Shown: piece after piece, positions 18,796 through 27,828 of the stretch
Position numbering within the stretch: position 1 is the stretch's first letter
Layout of the letters: every line of letters begins with the position of its first letter
DNA from: Sporomusaceae bacterium
Lineage (GTDB): Bacteria; Bacillota; Negativicutes; Sporomusales; UBA7701
Reading direction: 5' to 3'
NCBI GenBank assembly: GCA_031460455.1
Contig: JAVKTQ010000001.1
Span: 62,001 to 126,000, forward strand
DNA length: 64,000 nucleotides
Program-made: the position numbers and the translations under genes
Notes under the pieces: generated by a model
What the model was told of the DNA's origin: nothing
Database searches by the model: none
What the model saw: only the letters and a program-made list of their open reading frames with translations

Positions 18796-21309
18796 ATGGC
18801 AAGACCAGAAAAATTATGGCGCGTTGGGCCGGCATGCACCGAGCTGGCCGCGCGTTTGGCGCGGTGCCTTGGCATGTCGCCGGTCGTCGCCCAGGTGCTC
18901 GTGAACCGCGGCATTGGCGACGAGGCCGAAGCCCGGCGCTTTTTGCACGGCGGCCGGGAGGAACTGCCCGATCCGTATCTGATGCAGGGCATGGAGCGGG
19001 CGGCCGGCCGGATCGATGCCGCGCTCAAAGCCGGCGAGCGGATAACGATTTACGGCGATTACGATGTCGACGGGGTGACGGCCACGGCGCTGCTTTACCG
19101 CGTACTAGAGCGGCTGGGCGGCGCGGTGGATTATTATATCCCCGAACGCCAGAACGAGGGCTACGGGCTCAACGCGGCGGCGCTGGAGTCGTTGTTTCAG
19201 TTGGGCACGCGACTTATCGTCACGGTCGACTGCGGAATCAGCGCGGCTGACGAAGTGGCGGCGTTCGCCGGCAGGATGGATATTGTCGTTACCGACCACC
19301 ACCAGCCGCCGGAGGTTTTGCCGCCGGCCCATGCCGTGATTAATCCCAAACAGAACGGGTGCTCTTATCCCGAAAAGAATCTGGCCGGGGTGGGAGTGGC
19401 TTTTAAGCTTTGCCAGGCGCTCTGGCAGCGGCATATGGGCGACGATGCCGAGCTTTATGATTATCTCGATCTTGTGGCGGTCGGTACGATCGCCGATATT
19501 GTGCCGCTGACAGGGGAAAACCGGGTGCTGGTCAAGCTGGGGCTGGCCCGTCTCGCGGTTACGGAAAATATCGGTCTCCAGGCATTAATGAAGGCCGCCG
19601 GCCTGCCGGCCGAGAAGATTGATACAGGCAGGGTGGGATTTGGCATCGCGCCGCGGCTGAACGCGGCCGGCCGCCTGAGCCACGCCGCCGCCGGGGTGGA
19701 ACTGCTGATCACCGGTGACGGCGCACGGGCGACGGAATTGGCCGCCGAACTGGACACCGAGAACAGCCGCCGCCAGACGGTGGAGAAGGAGCTGCTGACG
19801 GCGGCGGAGGAGATGCTGGCCGTTACCGGCCCCGGCACCGGAGAGGTGCTTGTGCTGGCGGGCGAGGACTGGCACCCCGGCGTCATCGGTATAGTAGCTT
19901 CGCGCCTGCTGGACAGGTATTACCGCCCGGTTGTCATGATCAGCGTCCGTGACGGGGTGGGCAAAGGCTCGTGCCGCAGCATCCCCGGCTTCGATATTTA
20001 CCGCGCCCTCGAACAGTGCGCCGACCTACTCATCCAGTTCGGCGGACATCAGTATGCGGCCGGACTTACCGTGGAGGCCGCGAAGATCGATCTGCTGAGA
20101 GACAGGCTCAGCGCTATTGCCGCAGCGACGCTGACGGCCGACGATTATCAGCCGGTGTTAAATATCGATACCCGCGTCGCCCTGGACGAGATCGACGCCG
20201 CGCTTCTCCAGCAATTGGCCGCTTTGGCGCCTCACGGCGCGGGCAACCCCAGTCCGGTGTTCGTTTGCGAGGAATTGGCGGTTACCGGGGTGAGGCCGGT
20301 AGGGCAGGAGGGGCGCCATCTGAAGCTGAGGGTGAGGCGGGAGCGCGTCAACGGCGATGTCATTGGCTGGAATCTGGGCGGACTGGCCGCCCGTTTGGAA
20401 GGCGACGCGACTATCGATTTGGCGTTTGTACCCGAGTTCAACGAGTGGCAGGGTCAGCGGACCATCCAGCTTAAAGCCCATGATGTCCGCGTGCGGCCGG
20501 CGGTGCCCGACCATGTGCGGCTTACAGACGCCCGCGGGGAAGACAAGGACGCTTACCTGGCGCGACTGCTGCCGGGCAGCCGGAAGACCATTATCGTGGT
20601 AAATGACCGCCGCGAAGCGGTGCTGCTTGCCCGCAGGCTTCGCAGGCTGCCGGAAACATCCGGCAATGTGGGCTGCTGGCACCCGGCCATGGGGGCGAAA
20701 CGGGAGCGGCGGCTGCGTGATCGGTATGCAGTCGGGGATGTGCGGGTGCTGGTGGCGGCCGGTTATTACGGTGGCGACGGAGATGATATCGCTGACATCG
20801 TATTTTACAGCCCGCCGCTGACGAAAGCGTTGCTCGGCGCCTACTGCCGTTTGGCTGCCGCCCAAAGCGGGCCTGTGACGTTGCATTTTGCCTATGCAGC
20901 CGCCGACGGGCGCGAAGCCGGCGCTGTACTTGAAGAATTGTTTCCCGATCGTAAAATGATCGGGTGGGTGTATCTCACCCTCCGGGAGGCCGCCAAACCT
21001 GATGGCAGCGTCTGTCTGCCGCCGCGGCTGCTGGCCCGGGCCGTCGCTGCGAGGAGCGGCAAGGCCGTCAGCCCGGAAAGTCTGGCGGCAAGTATCACCG
21101 TTCTCGCTGAGATAGGTCTGGCGAGCCGGGACGATAGTAGTGCGAACAAAATTATTCTGGCGCCCGTGCCGGACCGGAAGCAGGACCTGGAGCACTCGGC
21201 CGCGTTTTGCGCGGGCATTGCCGCCCGGCAGGGGTACGCCGCCCTCAACACGCGCCTGATCCGCTCGCCGCTCAAAGAACTGTGGAAGATGGCGACAGAC
21301 GGGGAATAA
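18796..21309 (+). CDS. recJ: Single-stranded-DNA-specific exonuclease RecJ
   Basis: RecJ degrades single-stranded DNA 5' to 3' in recombination and repair. The 837-residue protein carries the DHH-phosphoesterase motifs YGDYDVDG (86-93), VDCGIS and DHH (167-169), then the DHHA1 domain with FGGHQYAAGL and an OB domain around 450-560. The last 250 residues form the Firmicute-type C-terminal extension. The ATG at 18796 is chosen because TTGGAGG lies just upstream; an in-frame GTG further up (18775) lacks such a site. In B. subtilis apt separates recJ from relA; here apt is absent and rel follows after 36 bases. Confidence 0.95.
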   Translation: MARPEKLWRVGPACTELAARLARCLGMSPVVAQVLVNRGIGDEAEARRFLHGGREELPDPYLMQGMERAAGRIDAALKAGERITIYGDYDVDGVTATALLYRVLERLGGAVDYYIPERQNEGYGLNAAALESLFQLGTRLIVTVDCGISAADEVAAFAGRMDIVVTDHHQPPEVLPPAHAVINPKQNGCSYPEKNLAGVGVAFKLCQALWQRHMGDDAELYDYLDLVAVGTIADIVPLTGENRVLVKLGLARLAVTENIGLQALMKAAGLPAEKIDTGRVGFGIAPRLNAAGRLSHAAAGVELLITGDGARATELAAELDTENSRRQTVEKELLTAAEEMLAVTGPGTGEVLVLAGEDWHPGVIGIVASRLLDRYYRPVVMISVRDGVGKGSCRSIPGFDIYRALEQCADLLIQFGGHQYAAGLTVEAAKIDLLRDRLSAIAAATLTADDYQPVLNIDTRVALDEIDAALLQQLAALAPHGAGNPSPVFVCEELAVTGVRPVGQEGRHLKLRVRRERVNGDVIGWNLGGLAARLEGDATIDLAFVPEFNEWQGQRTIQLKAHDVRVRPAVPDHVRLTDARGEDKDAYLARLLPGSRKTIIVVNDRREAVLLARRLRRLPETSGNVGCWHPAMGAKRERRLRDRYAVGDVRVLVAAGYYGGDGDDIADIVFYSPPLTKALLGAYCRLAAAQSGPVTLHFAYAAADGREAGAVLEELFPDRKMIGWVYLTLREAAKPDGSVCLPPRLLARAVAARSGKAVSPESLAASITVLAEIGLASRDDSSANKIILAPVPDRKQDLEHSAAFCAGIAARQGYAALNTRLIRSPLKELWKMATDGE

Positions 21310-21345
21310 TCTATAGCAAGCAATTTGTCGGGAGGAGGTGTACTC

Positions 21346-23553
21346 TTGAGCAGCGAACCGGCAATCGGCATCGGTGATCTTATAGGCCAAATAAAGACAT
21401 ATCTGCCGGAAGAAGCGGCGACAACGGTCGAAAAGGCGTATCGCTTTGCTCAGGCTGCCCATGAGGGGCAGAAGCGGGTATCCGGGGCAGAGTATATCTC
21501 TCATCCCCTGGGTGTCGCCAAAATTCTCGCCGATCTTCAGCTCGACGCCGTCACCATCGGCGCCGCCCTCCTGCACGACGTTGTGGAGGATACCACGGTT
21601 ACCGCCGAAGAACTGGAAAAGCAGTTTGGCAAGGAAGTGGCCATGCTGGTCGACGGAGTCACCAAGCTGAGCCGCATCGAATATAAATCCAAGGAAGAAC
21701 AGCAACTGGAAAACTACCGCAAGATGTTCCTGGCAATGGCCAAGGACATCCGCGTGGTGCTGATAAAACTCGCCGACCGCCTGCACAATATGCGGACCCT
21801 AAAGTTTATGTCCGCCGAGAAGCAGCGGGAAACGGCGCGCGAGACTCTGGAGATATTCGCCCCCCTGGCGCACCGGCTGGGTATTTTCCGTGTCAAATGG
21901 GAGCTTGAGGATCTGGCTTTCCGTTTCCTGGAACCGGACAATTATTACAAACTCGTCGACGAGGTCAAGCAGAAAAGGGCCGAACGCGAGGAAATGATCG
22001 GCGAGGCTGTCGTTCTGCTGCGCGAGCGTTTGGAAGCGATGGGCATCAGGGCCGAGATCCAGGGACGGCCGAAGAATTTCTACAGCATCTTCAAAAAGAT
22101 GCAGAAAGACCATAAAGACCTCGGCGAGATATACGACCTGTCGGCGGTCAGGGTCGTTGTCGACAATGTTAAGGACTGTTACGGCGCGCTCGGCATCGTC
22201 CACACGCTGTGGAAGCCGTTGCCGTACCGGTTCAAGGATTTTATCGCCATGCCGAAGTCCAACCTCTACCAGTCGCTGCACACCACCGTTATCGGCCCCG
22301 CCGGCCAGCCGCTGGAAATCCAGATCAGGACCTGGGAAATGCACCGCATCTCCGAATACGGCATTGCCGCCCACTGGCGTTACAAGGAAGGCGGCAAGAA
22401 CACCGACAAGGATTACGACCAGAAGCTGTCCTGGCTGCGGCAACTGCTCGAATGGCAGCAGGATCTCCGCGATCCGCGGGAATTCATGGAGACGGTCCGG
22501 CTCGACGTTCTCACCGACGAAGTCTTCGTGTTCACTCCCCGGGGCGACGTCATCGATCTGCCGGCAGGCTCCAACCCCATCGACTTCGCCTACCGCGTCC
22601 ACACCGAAGTCGGTCACCGCTGCACCGGCGCCCGCGTCAACAACAAGATGGTGCCGCTGGAGACAAAACTCACCAACGGCGACATCGTCGAGATCATCAC
22701 CAGCAAACAGGCCGGCGGCCCCAGCCGCGACTGGCTCAATATCGTAGCCTCCACCGACACGAAAAACAAGATCCGCCAGTGGTTCAAGAAGGAGAAGCGG
22801 GAGGAGAACATCGCCAAAGGCCGCGAGATGCTTGAGAAGGAGAGCAAGCGGCTGGGCTTCGAAGTGTCCGATCTGACGAAAGGCGACCGGCTGGAGGAAC
22901 TGGCCCGGAAGCTTAACTGGGGGAGCGCGGAAGACTTGGTGGCCGCCCTCGGCTATGGCGGGCAATCGCTGCCGGGGGTAATGACCAAGCTCGTAGAGGC
23001 TTATCGCAAGGCCCAGCGGACTGCCGCTCCCGTCGACCTCGCCACCATCGTGGCCGAGGTGAAACCGAAAAAAGCCAAAAGCAAAGCGAGCCACGGCGTC
23101 CTTGTTAAAGGCGAGGCCGGGGTGCTGGTACGGCTGGCCCGCTGTTGCAATCCTGTGCCTGGCGACGAAATCGTCGGCTACATCACCCGCGGCCGCGGCG
23201 TATCGGTGCACCGCACCGACTGCCCCAACATCCTCGGCAGCCGCGAGGAATTCGAACGGATGATCGAGGTCGAATGGGACGTCACTCCCGATAACCTCTA
23301 CCGCGTACCGGTGGAAATCTCCTGTGTCGACCGGGCCGGCGTCCTGTCAGAGATACTGATGATGACGTCCGAAGCCAAGATCAACGTCAGCTCGGTCAAA
23401 GCCAAAACCCAAAAGAACAAACTTGCCACCATCTATCTAAGCCTGGAGATCGCCAGTCTCAGCCAGTTGGAGAATATAATGAACAAGATGCGCAAGGTCA
23501 AGGATGTATACAGTGTCCAGCGCGCCGCTCCGACGGTGGGAGGGGCGCTGTGA
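21346..23553 (+). CDS. relA: Bifunctional (p)ppGpp synthetase/hydrolase Rel
   Basis: Rel makes and degrades the stringent-response alarmone (p)ppGpp. The 735-residue protein has an intact HD hydrolase domain (HDVVED at residues 77-82), a synthetase domain with RFKD at 295-298, which is the form found in bifunctional enzymes as opposed to the ExDD of synthetase-only RelA, then TGS (about 385-445, VFVFTPRGDVIDLPAG) and a C-terminal ACT domain. The start is TTG at 21346 behind a strong GGAGGAGGTG site; the upstream in-frame TTG at 21325 has none. dtd overlaps its stop by four bases. Confidence 0.96.
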   Translation: MSSEPAIGIGDLIGQIKTYLPEEAATTVEKAYRFAQAAHEGQKRVSGAEYISHPLGVAKILADLQLDAVTIGAALLHDVVEDTTVTAEELEKQFGKEVAMLVDGVTKLSRIEYKSKEEQQLENYRKMFLAMAKDIRVVLIKLADRLHNMRTLKFMSAEKQRETARETLEIFAPLAHRLGIFRVKWELEDLAFRFLEPDNYYKLVDEVKQKRAEREEMIGEAVVLLRERLEAMGIRAEIQGRPKNFYSIFKKMQKDHKDLGEIYDLSAVRVVVDNVKDCYGALGIVHTLWKPLPYRFKDFIAMPKSNLYQSLHTTVIGPAGQPLEIQIRTWEMHRISEYGIAAHWRYKEGGKNTDKDYDQKLSWLRQLLEWQQDLRDPREFMETVRLDVLTDEVFVFTPRGDVIDLPAGSNPIDFAYRVHTEVGHRCTGARVNNKMVPLETKLTNGDIVEIITSKQAGGPSRDWLNIVASTDTKNKIRQWFKKEKREENIAKGREMLEKESKRLGFEVSDLTKGDRLEELARKLNWGSAEDLVAALGYGGQSLPGVMTKLVEAYRKAQRTAAPVDLATIVAEVKPKKAKSKASHGVLVKGEAGVLVRLARCCNPVPGDEIVGYITRGRGVSVHRTDCPNILGSREEFERMIEVEWDVTPDNLYRVPVEISCVDRAGVLSEILMMTSEAKINVSSVKAKTQKNKLATIYLSLEIASLSQLENIMNKMRKVKDVYSVQRAAPTVGGAL

Positions 23554-23999
23554 GGGCGGTGGTGCAGCGCACCGACGCCGCGTCGGTGACGGTCGGCGGT
23601 AACCAGGTAGCGGCAGTAGGCCGCGGCCTTACCGTATTTCTCGGCGTCGGCGACGGCGACGGCGAAGCGGACGTCCGCTACCTGGCGGAAAAAATTGTCA
23701 ATCTGCGCATTTTTCCCGATGATCAGGGTAAAATGAATCTGTCCCTCCGGGAGGTGGCCGGCGAATTGCTGGTCGTTTCGCAGTTTACCCTTTACGGCGA
23801 CTGCCGCAAAGGCCGTCGGCCGGGGTTCGACGCCGCCGCTCCGCCGGCCGTAGCCCAGCAACTATACGAAAAGTTCATCGCCTTCTGCCGGGACACCGGA
23901 GTAAAGACCGCAAGCGGCCAATTCCAGGCCGAAATGATCGTAAAACTTGAAAATCACGGGCCGGTAACCATGCTGCTCGACAGCGGCCGCCTGTTTTAA
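23550..23999 (+). CDS. dtd: D-aminoacyl-tRNA deacylase
   Basis: Dtd hydrolyses D-amino acids (and glycine mischarged on tRNA-Ala) from tRNA. The 149-residue protein contains both active-site motifs, SQFTLYGDCRKGRRPGF and the Gly-cisPro NHGPVT near the C-terminus. It starts at a GTG that overlaps the rel stop (GTGA), an arrangement that implies coupled translation; the order rel-dtd is conserved in Firmicutes. Confidence 0.95.
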   Translation: MRAVVQRTDAASVTVGGNQVAAVGRGLTVFLGVGDGDGEADVRYLAEKIVNLRIFPDDQGKMNLSLREVAGELLVVSQFTLYGDCRKGRRPGFDAAAPPAVAQQLYEKFIAFCRDTGVKTASGQFQAEMIVKLENHGPVTMLLDSGRLF

Positions 24000-24013
24000 G
24001 GAGGAAGGACAAC

Positions 24014-24637
24014 GTGAAAATTGTCAAACTGGAAGTCGGCAGCCTCGGCACGAACTGCTACATCGTCTCTGACGAAGAGACAAGAGAGGCGGCGGTAATC
24101 GATCCCGGCGGCAGCGTGGCTGAAATCCTCGCCGTCGTCGGCAGGGAGAAACTTACCGTCAAGTATATCATCAATACCCACGGGCATGCCGACCATGTGC
24201 TGGGCAACATGCGCGTCAAGGAGGCCACAGGCGCCCCCATCCTTATCCACGAGGCCGACGCCGGCATGCTTACAAGCGGGCAGCTCAACCTGTCGGCCTG
24301 GATCGGCGGCAGCGTTTCCTGCGGCCCGGCCGACACGCTGCTAAAAGAGGGCGACGTCATCAAGGTCGCCGCCGGCCTCGAACTGACCGTCATCCACACC
24401 CCCGGCCACACGCCGGGCTGCATCTGCCTGAAGACCGACGGCGTTCTCTTCAGCGGCGACACGCTGTTCGCCGAGTCGATCGGCCGCACCGATTTCCCCG
24501 GCGGCTCGTACAGCCAGCTTATCACCAACGTCAAAGAAAAGCTCCTCGTCCTCGACGACAGCGTAAAAGTCTACCCCGGACACGGACCGGAGACGAGCAT
24601 CGGCTGGGAGAAGAAGATGAACCCGTTCATCCAATAG
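24014..24637 (+). CDS. Metallo-beta-lactamase-fold hydrolase (glyoxalase II-like)
   Basis: A 207-residue MBL-fold protein with the metal motif THGHADHVLG (HxHxDH, about residues 56-61), a second histidine in HTPGHTPG, an aspartate in FSGDTLFAESIGRTD and a C-terminal PGHGPET histidine. The family includes glyoxalase II and several tRNA-linked or persulfide enzymes, so the substrate is open. It starts at a GTG behind AAGGAGGAAGG, 14 bases after dtd, and matches the position of yrvJ-region genes in other Firmicutes only loosely. Confidence 0.9.
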   Translation: MKIVKLEVGSLGTNCYIVSDEETREAAVIDPGGSVAEILAVVGREKLTVKYIINTHGHADHVLGNMRVKEATGAPILIHEADAGMLTSGQLNLSAWIGGSVSCGPADTLLKEGDVIKVAAGLELTVIHTPGHTPGCICLKTDGVLFSGDTLFAESIGRTDFPGGSYSQLITNVKEKLLVLDDSVKVYPGHGPETSIGWEKKMNPFIQ

Positions 24638-24655
24638 GTGTCGGCCGTTGATAAA

Positions 24656-24790
24656 CCCCCATCTGCGGCGTTGCTCCTCCGGTGCGCCCCGCACACAATT
24701 CGTACCAACAATCGTCACTAGACCTATCGCGCTCGCAAGGCTGGCGAAATCGGAACGTGCACCTGGGGATTTCTGAACGGCCTCAGAATT
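24656..24790 (+). repeat. Dispersed intergenic repeat, copy 1
   Basis: This 135-bp non-coding stretch shares its left end (CCCATCTGCG-CGT), a middle block (CG-CACTAG-CC-ATC, 13 of 16 identical) and its right end (TTCTGAACGGCCTC followed by GAATT) with 43425-43650. The order and orientation of the three blocks are the same, while the DNA between them differs in length and sequence. I see no ORF in it. It fills most of the 174-base gap between the metallo-hydrolase and the AI-2E gene. Confidence 0.7.
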
Positions 24791-24811
24791 AACGGGTTGG
24801 AGTGATTTCTT

Positions 24812-25843
24812 GTGCCCAAACCGTATTTTATCTGGATGAAAATAGTCGTTGTTCTGGCGGCGTTCTATCTGCTCAGCAAGGTTACGCCGATTTACCTGCC
24901 GATTATCCTCGCCATCGTCTTCGCCTTCATCATCAATCCGCTGGTAAATCATCTCGTCCGTTTGCGGATCGGCCGTCGCTCCCTGGTGCCTCACGGCCTG
25001 GCGGTAGCATTGTCGATCGTCGTTGCCATCGGTGTACTGGCGGCGATTGTGAGCTTTATCTTTTCCCCGTTCGTCAGCGAGTTCAACCGGTTGATCGTCA
25101 ACCTGCCGGTACTGATACAGAAAATCCAGGCTTTGACAGGGCGGCTTGAGGAACAGGCCAGTTCCATAAACCTGCCGGCCAACATCCGGCTGATGATTGA
25201 CCAGATATTGTCGAGCGCCGCCTCCTACGCCGTCACGATCGGCCGCAGGGCCCTCGGCGCCACCGTGGGCTTTGCCTCCCAGGTCGTGGAGCTCGTGGTC
25301 GTTCCGGTGCTGACGTACTATTTTCTTAAAGACTGGCGGGAACTGAAACTGTCGACACTCGAAGCGCTGCCGCCCGACTGGCGGGATAAGGGACGCGTCA
25401 TCGTCGAGGAGATGGGGGCGACGGTCAGCGGCTATATTCGCGGCCAGGCGGTCGTCAGCGTCGTAATGGGCTGTCTTGCCTTCGCCGGCATGTACTTTCT
25501 GGGAGTCGACTACCCGCTCGTCTTCGGACTGCTGACCGCCCTCACCGAAACCATCCCGATAATCGGCCCGATCATCGGCGCCGCTCCTGCGGTATTCCTG
25601 GCCTATCTTGCCGCGCCCGAGCTGGCGGTAAAGGTCGTCATCTTTTTCCTGGTGATCCACCAGCTCGAAAATCATATCATCGTGCCCAAGATCATGGGCA
25701 AATCGATCGATCTTCACCCAGTGACGGTCATCATCAGCCTGCTTATCGGCGGACAGCTGATGGGGGTCGTGGGCATGATCCTGGCGGTGCCGGCGGCGGC
25801 CCTGCTGAAAGTGCTCTACAGGCATCTGTGGCACTACGAGTGA
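24812..25843 (+). CDS. AI-2E family transporter-like membrane protein (first copy)
   Basis: A 343-residue protein with about eight membrane helices of the AI-2E/PerM (TqsA, YdiK) family, which includes exporters of signalling molecules and ions. Typical elements are the N-terminal LPIILAIVFAFIINPLVNHL helices, the FLKDWRELK loop, GQAVVSVVMGC, and the conserved TETIPIIGPIIGAAPA and HQLENHIIVPKIMG segments. It starts at GTG 24812. A second paralogue lies at 38326. Substrate is unknown, and autoinducer export should not be assumed. Confidence 0.9.
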   Translation: MPKPYFIWMKIVVVLAAFYLLSKVTPIYLPIILAIVFAFIINPLVNHLVRLRIGRRSLVPHGLAVALSIVVAIGVLAAIVSFIFSPFVSEFNRLIVNLPVLIQKIQALTGRLEEQASSINLPANIRLMIDQILSSAASYAVTIGRRALGATVGFASQVVELVVVPVLTYYFLKDWRELKLSTLEALPPDWRDKGRVIVEEMGATVSGYIRGQAVVSVVMGCLAFAGMYFLGVDYPLVFGLLTALTETIPIIGPIIGAAPAVFLAYLAAPELAVKVVIFFLVIHQLENHIIVPKIMGKSIDLHPVTVIISLLIGGQLMGVVGMILAVPAAALLKVLYRHLWHYE

Positions 25844-25865
25844 ACAGTGGGAAGGGGTTGAGCAA

Positions 25866-26315
25866 ATGAGCATCACAATGGCCGATCTGCGGCAGAAGTT
25901 CCGCGACCGCCAGTACAAGCTGACATCGCAGCGTCAGACTATCCTTCAGGCTTTCCTCGATCACCCCGACCGGCACCTTTCGGCCGAGGATGTTTACACC
26001 ATCGTCCGCCAGCGGGCGCCTGAGATCGGCCTGGCGACCGTCTACCGCACCCTCGAGTTGTTCGGCGAACTTGAAATCGTCCAGCGGCTGGATTTCGGCG
26101 ACGGCCGGCAACGCTACGAGATCAACGAGACCAGCACCCCCCACCACCATCATCATCTCATCTGTCTTAACTGCGGCAAGGTGAAGGAATTCGGCGACGA
26201 CCTGCTGGAAACGCTGGAGACGGCCATCGCCAAACGGAGCAAATTCGCCATTGTCGACCACCAGTTGAAATTCTACGGCTATTGCCAGGAGTGCCAGAAG
26301 CGACGTGAAGGTTAA
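25866..26315 (+). CDS. fur: Fur-family metal-responsive transcriptional repressor
   Basis: A 149-residue Fur-superfamily repressor with an N-terminal winged helix (TSQRQTILQAF to ATVYRTLELF) and a C-terminal dimerisation/metal domain. Metal ligands are visible: a five-histidine run, Cys100-x2-Cys103 in ICLNCGKV and Cys140-x2-Cys143 in YCQEC, the structural zinc pair. The GDGRQRYEI segment is closer to Fur than to PerR, but Zur or PerR function cannot be excluded. Its last 11 bases overlap hemZ, linking a metal sensor to a heme-pathway enzyme. Confidence 0.9.
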   Translation: MSITMADLRQKFRDRQYKLTSQRQTILQAFLDHPDRHLSAEDVYTIVRQRAPEIGLATVYRTLELFGELEIVQRLDFGDGRQRYEINETSTPHHHHHLICLNCGKVKEFGDDLLETLETAIAKRSKFAIVDHQLKFYGYCQECQKRREG

Positions 26316-27813
26316 CGGGTATTACCTGCCGGCTGCCGACGGGGGACTGGCCGGTGCGGTGGCGGACGCCGCCGCGCTGTTCGCCCTCCCCGCCGCCGGT
26401 GTTTTAGCGGACGGCGATATTGCCGCCCAGCTCCCTGCAGGCGACGTTTTTATCCGCAACACAGTGACAGACGGAACGGACAGGTCGGTCATAACCGAGG
26501 TTTTTTTCTGGCGCGAAGCAGGAGTGTTGGGTTGCCACAGCAGGCGGAAGAGGGCGGCAGACGGGGAGGCCGGATCCGTTCAGCGGCTTGTGCGCCTCAA
26601 CCTGCATGCAATTTTGCAACGGCTCACCGGACGCAGTCCGGGGCCGTGGGGCATCCTGCGCGGCGTGCGGCCGATAAAGATCGTGCATCGTTTACTGGAC
26701 AACGGGCTCACGCCCGCGGCGGCGGCTGAAAGGCTCGCCGCCGACTACGCCGTCGACCGGGACAAAGCGCGCCTCCTCGCCGATATCGGCCTCAGGCAGC
26801 GTTCTTTCCTGCACGCCGGACCGGAAGGCCGCCGCCTGGTGAGCGTTTACGTCAGCGTGCCGTATTGCCCCTCGCGGTGTCTGTACTGCTCGTTTCCCGC
26901 CAACGTGCTGCCCGCCGACCATGCAAAGGTGGCGGCTTTTTTGAGCGCCCTTGAGGCCGACATCGCCGCCGCCGCCGAGCTTATCGCCCGCTGGGGGCTT
27001 ACGGCCGAGACGGTGTACATCGGCGGCGGGACCCCGACCAGCCTTGGCGACGCCGACTTTGCCCGGCTGCTTGCGAAGGTGCGCGGGGCTTTTGTCAGCG
27101 GCGCCACGCGCGAGTTTACCGTCGAAGCCGGCCGACCCGACTGCATCACCGACGGCAAGGTTGCGGCGATGGCGGCGGCGGGAGTGACGCGGGTAAGCGT
27201 AAACCCGCAGACGATGCAGGAAAAAACCTTAAAACTTATTGGACGAAACCACACCGTCCGCGATATAATAGTAATGTTTAGGAAAATACGCTCTGCCGCT
27301 ATCCCGGTTATTAACATGGACATAATCGCCGGCCTGCCGGAGGAGACCGAACAGGATATGGCCGCAACAATGGCGAGTATCGCCGCGCTTGCGCCCGACA
27401 ATATCACCGTCCACACCCTGGCAATCAAACGGGGGTCGCGCCTGGCCGCCGGCCAGGAGGACGTGACGTTGCCGGACGAGCGCACGACCGCCGCCATGCT
27501 TGCCATCGCCGCCGACGGGGCCGGCAGCCTGGGACTTGTGCCGTATTACCTCTACCGCCAGAAGCACATGACCGGCAATCTGGAGAATGTCGGCTACGCC
27601 CGTCCCGGCGCGGAATGCCTCTACAACATCCAGATCATCGAGGAACGGCAGACAATCATCGGTGTGGGTCCTGCGGCCGCCACCAAGGCGGTTGCCGCCG
27701 ACCACCGCCTCGACAGCAGCTACAACCCCAAAGACGTCGACACTTATATCGCCAACATCAACCACTACATACGGCGGCGGGAGGCTCTCATCGCCGCGTT
27801 GTTCAGCCGCTAA
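26305..27813 (+). CDS. hemZ: HemZ-type coproporphyrinogen dehydrogenase (radical SAM)
   Basis: A 502-residue radical-SAM protein of the HemZ/HemN-like group, annotated as oxygen-independent coproporphyrinogen III dehydrogenase. The [4Fe-4S] motif CxxxCxxC is Cys188, Cys192 and Cys195. The SAM-binding GGGTPTSL segment and GLPEETEQDM follow, and a 180-residue N-terminal extension is typical of HemZ. It starts at GTG 26305, inside the end of fur. Many HemZ proteins have no proven coproporphyrinogen activity, so the reaction is by homology only. hisS follows after 15 bases. Confidence 0.88.
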   Translation: MKVNGYYLPAADGGLAGAVADAAALFALPAAGVLADGDIAAQLPAGDVFIRNTVTDGTDRSVITEVFFWREAGVLGCHSRRKRAADGEAGSVQRLVRLNLHAILQRLTGRSPGPWGILRGVRPIKIVHRLLDNGLTPAAAAERLAADYAVDRDKARLLADIGLRQRSFLHAGPEGRRLVSVYVSVPYCPSRCLYCSFPANVLPADHAKVAAFLSALEADIAAAAELIARWGLTAETVYIGGGTPTSLGDADFARLLAKVRGAFVSGATREFTVEAGRPDCITDGKVAAMAAAGVTRVSVNPQTMQEKTLKLIGRNHTVRDIIVMFRKIRSAAIPVINMDIIAGLPEETEQDMAATMASIAALAPDNITVHTLAIKRGSRLAAGQEDVTLPDERTTAAMLAIAADGAGSLGLVPYYLYRQKHMTGNLENVGYARPGAECLYNIQIIEERQTIIGVGPAAATKAVAADHRLDSSYNPKDVDTYIANINHYIRRREALIAALFSR

Positions 27814-27828
27814 GGAGGAAAGAATAAG

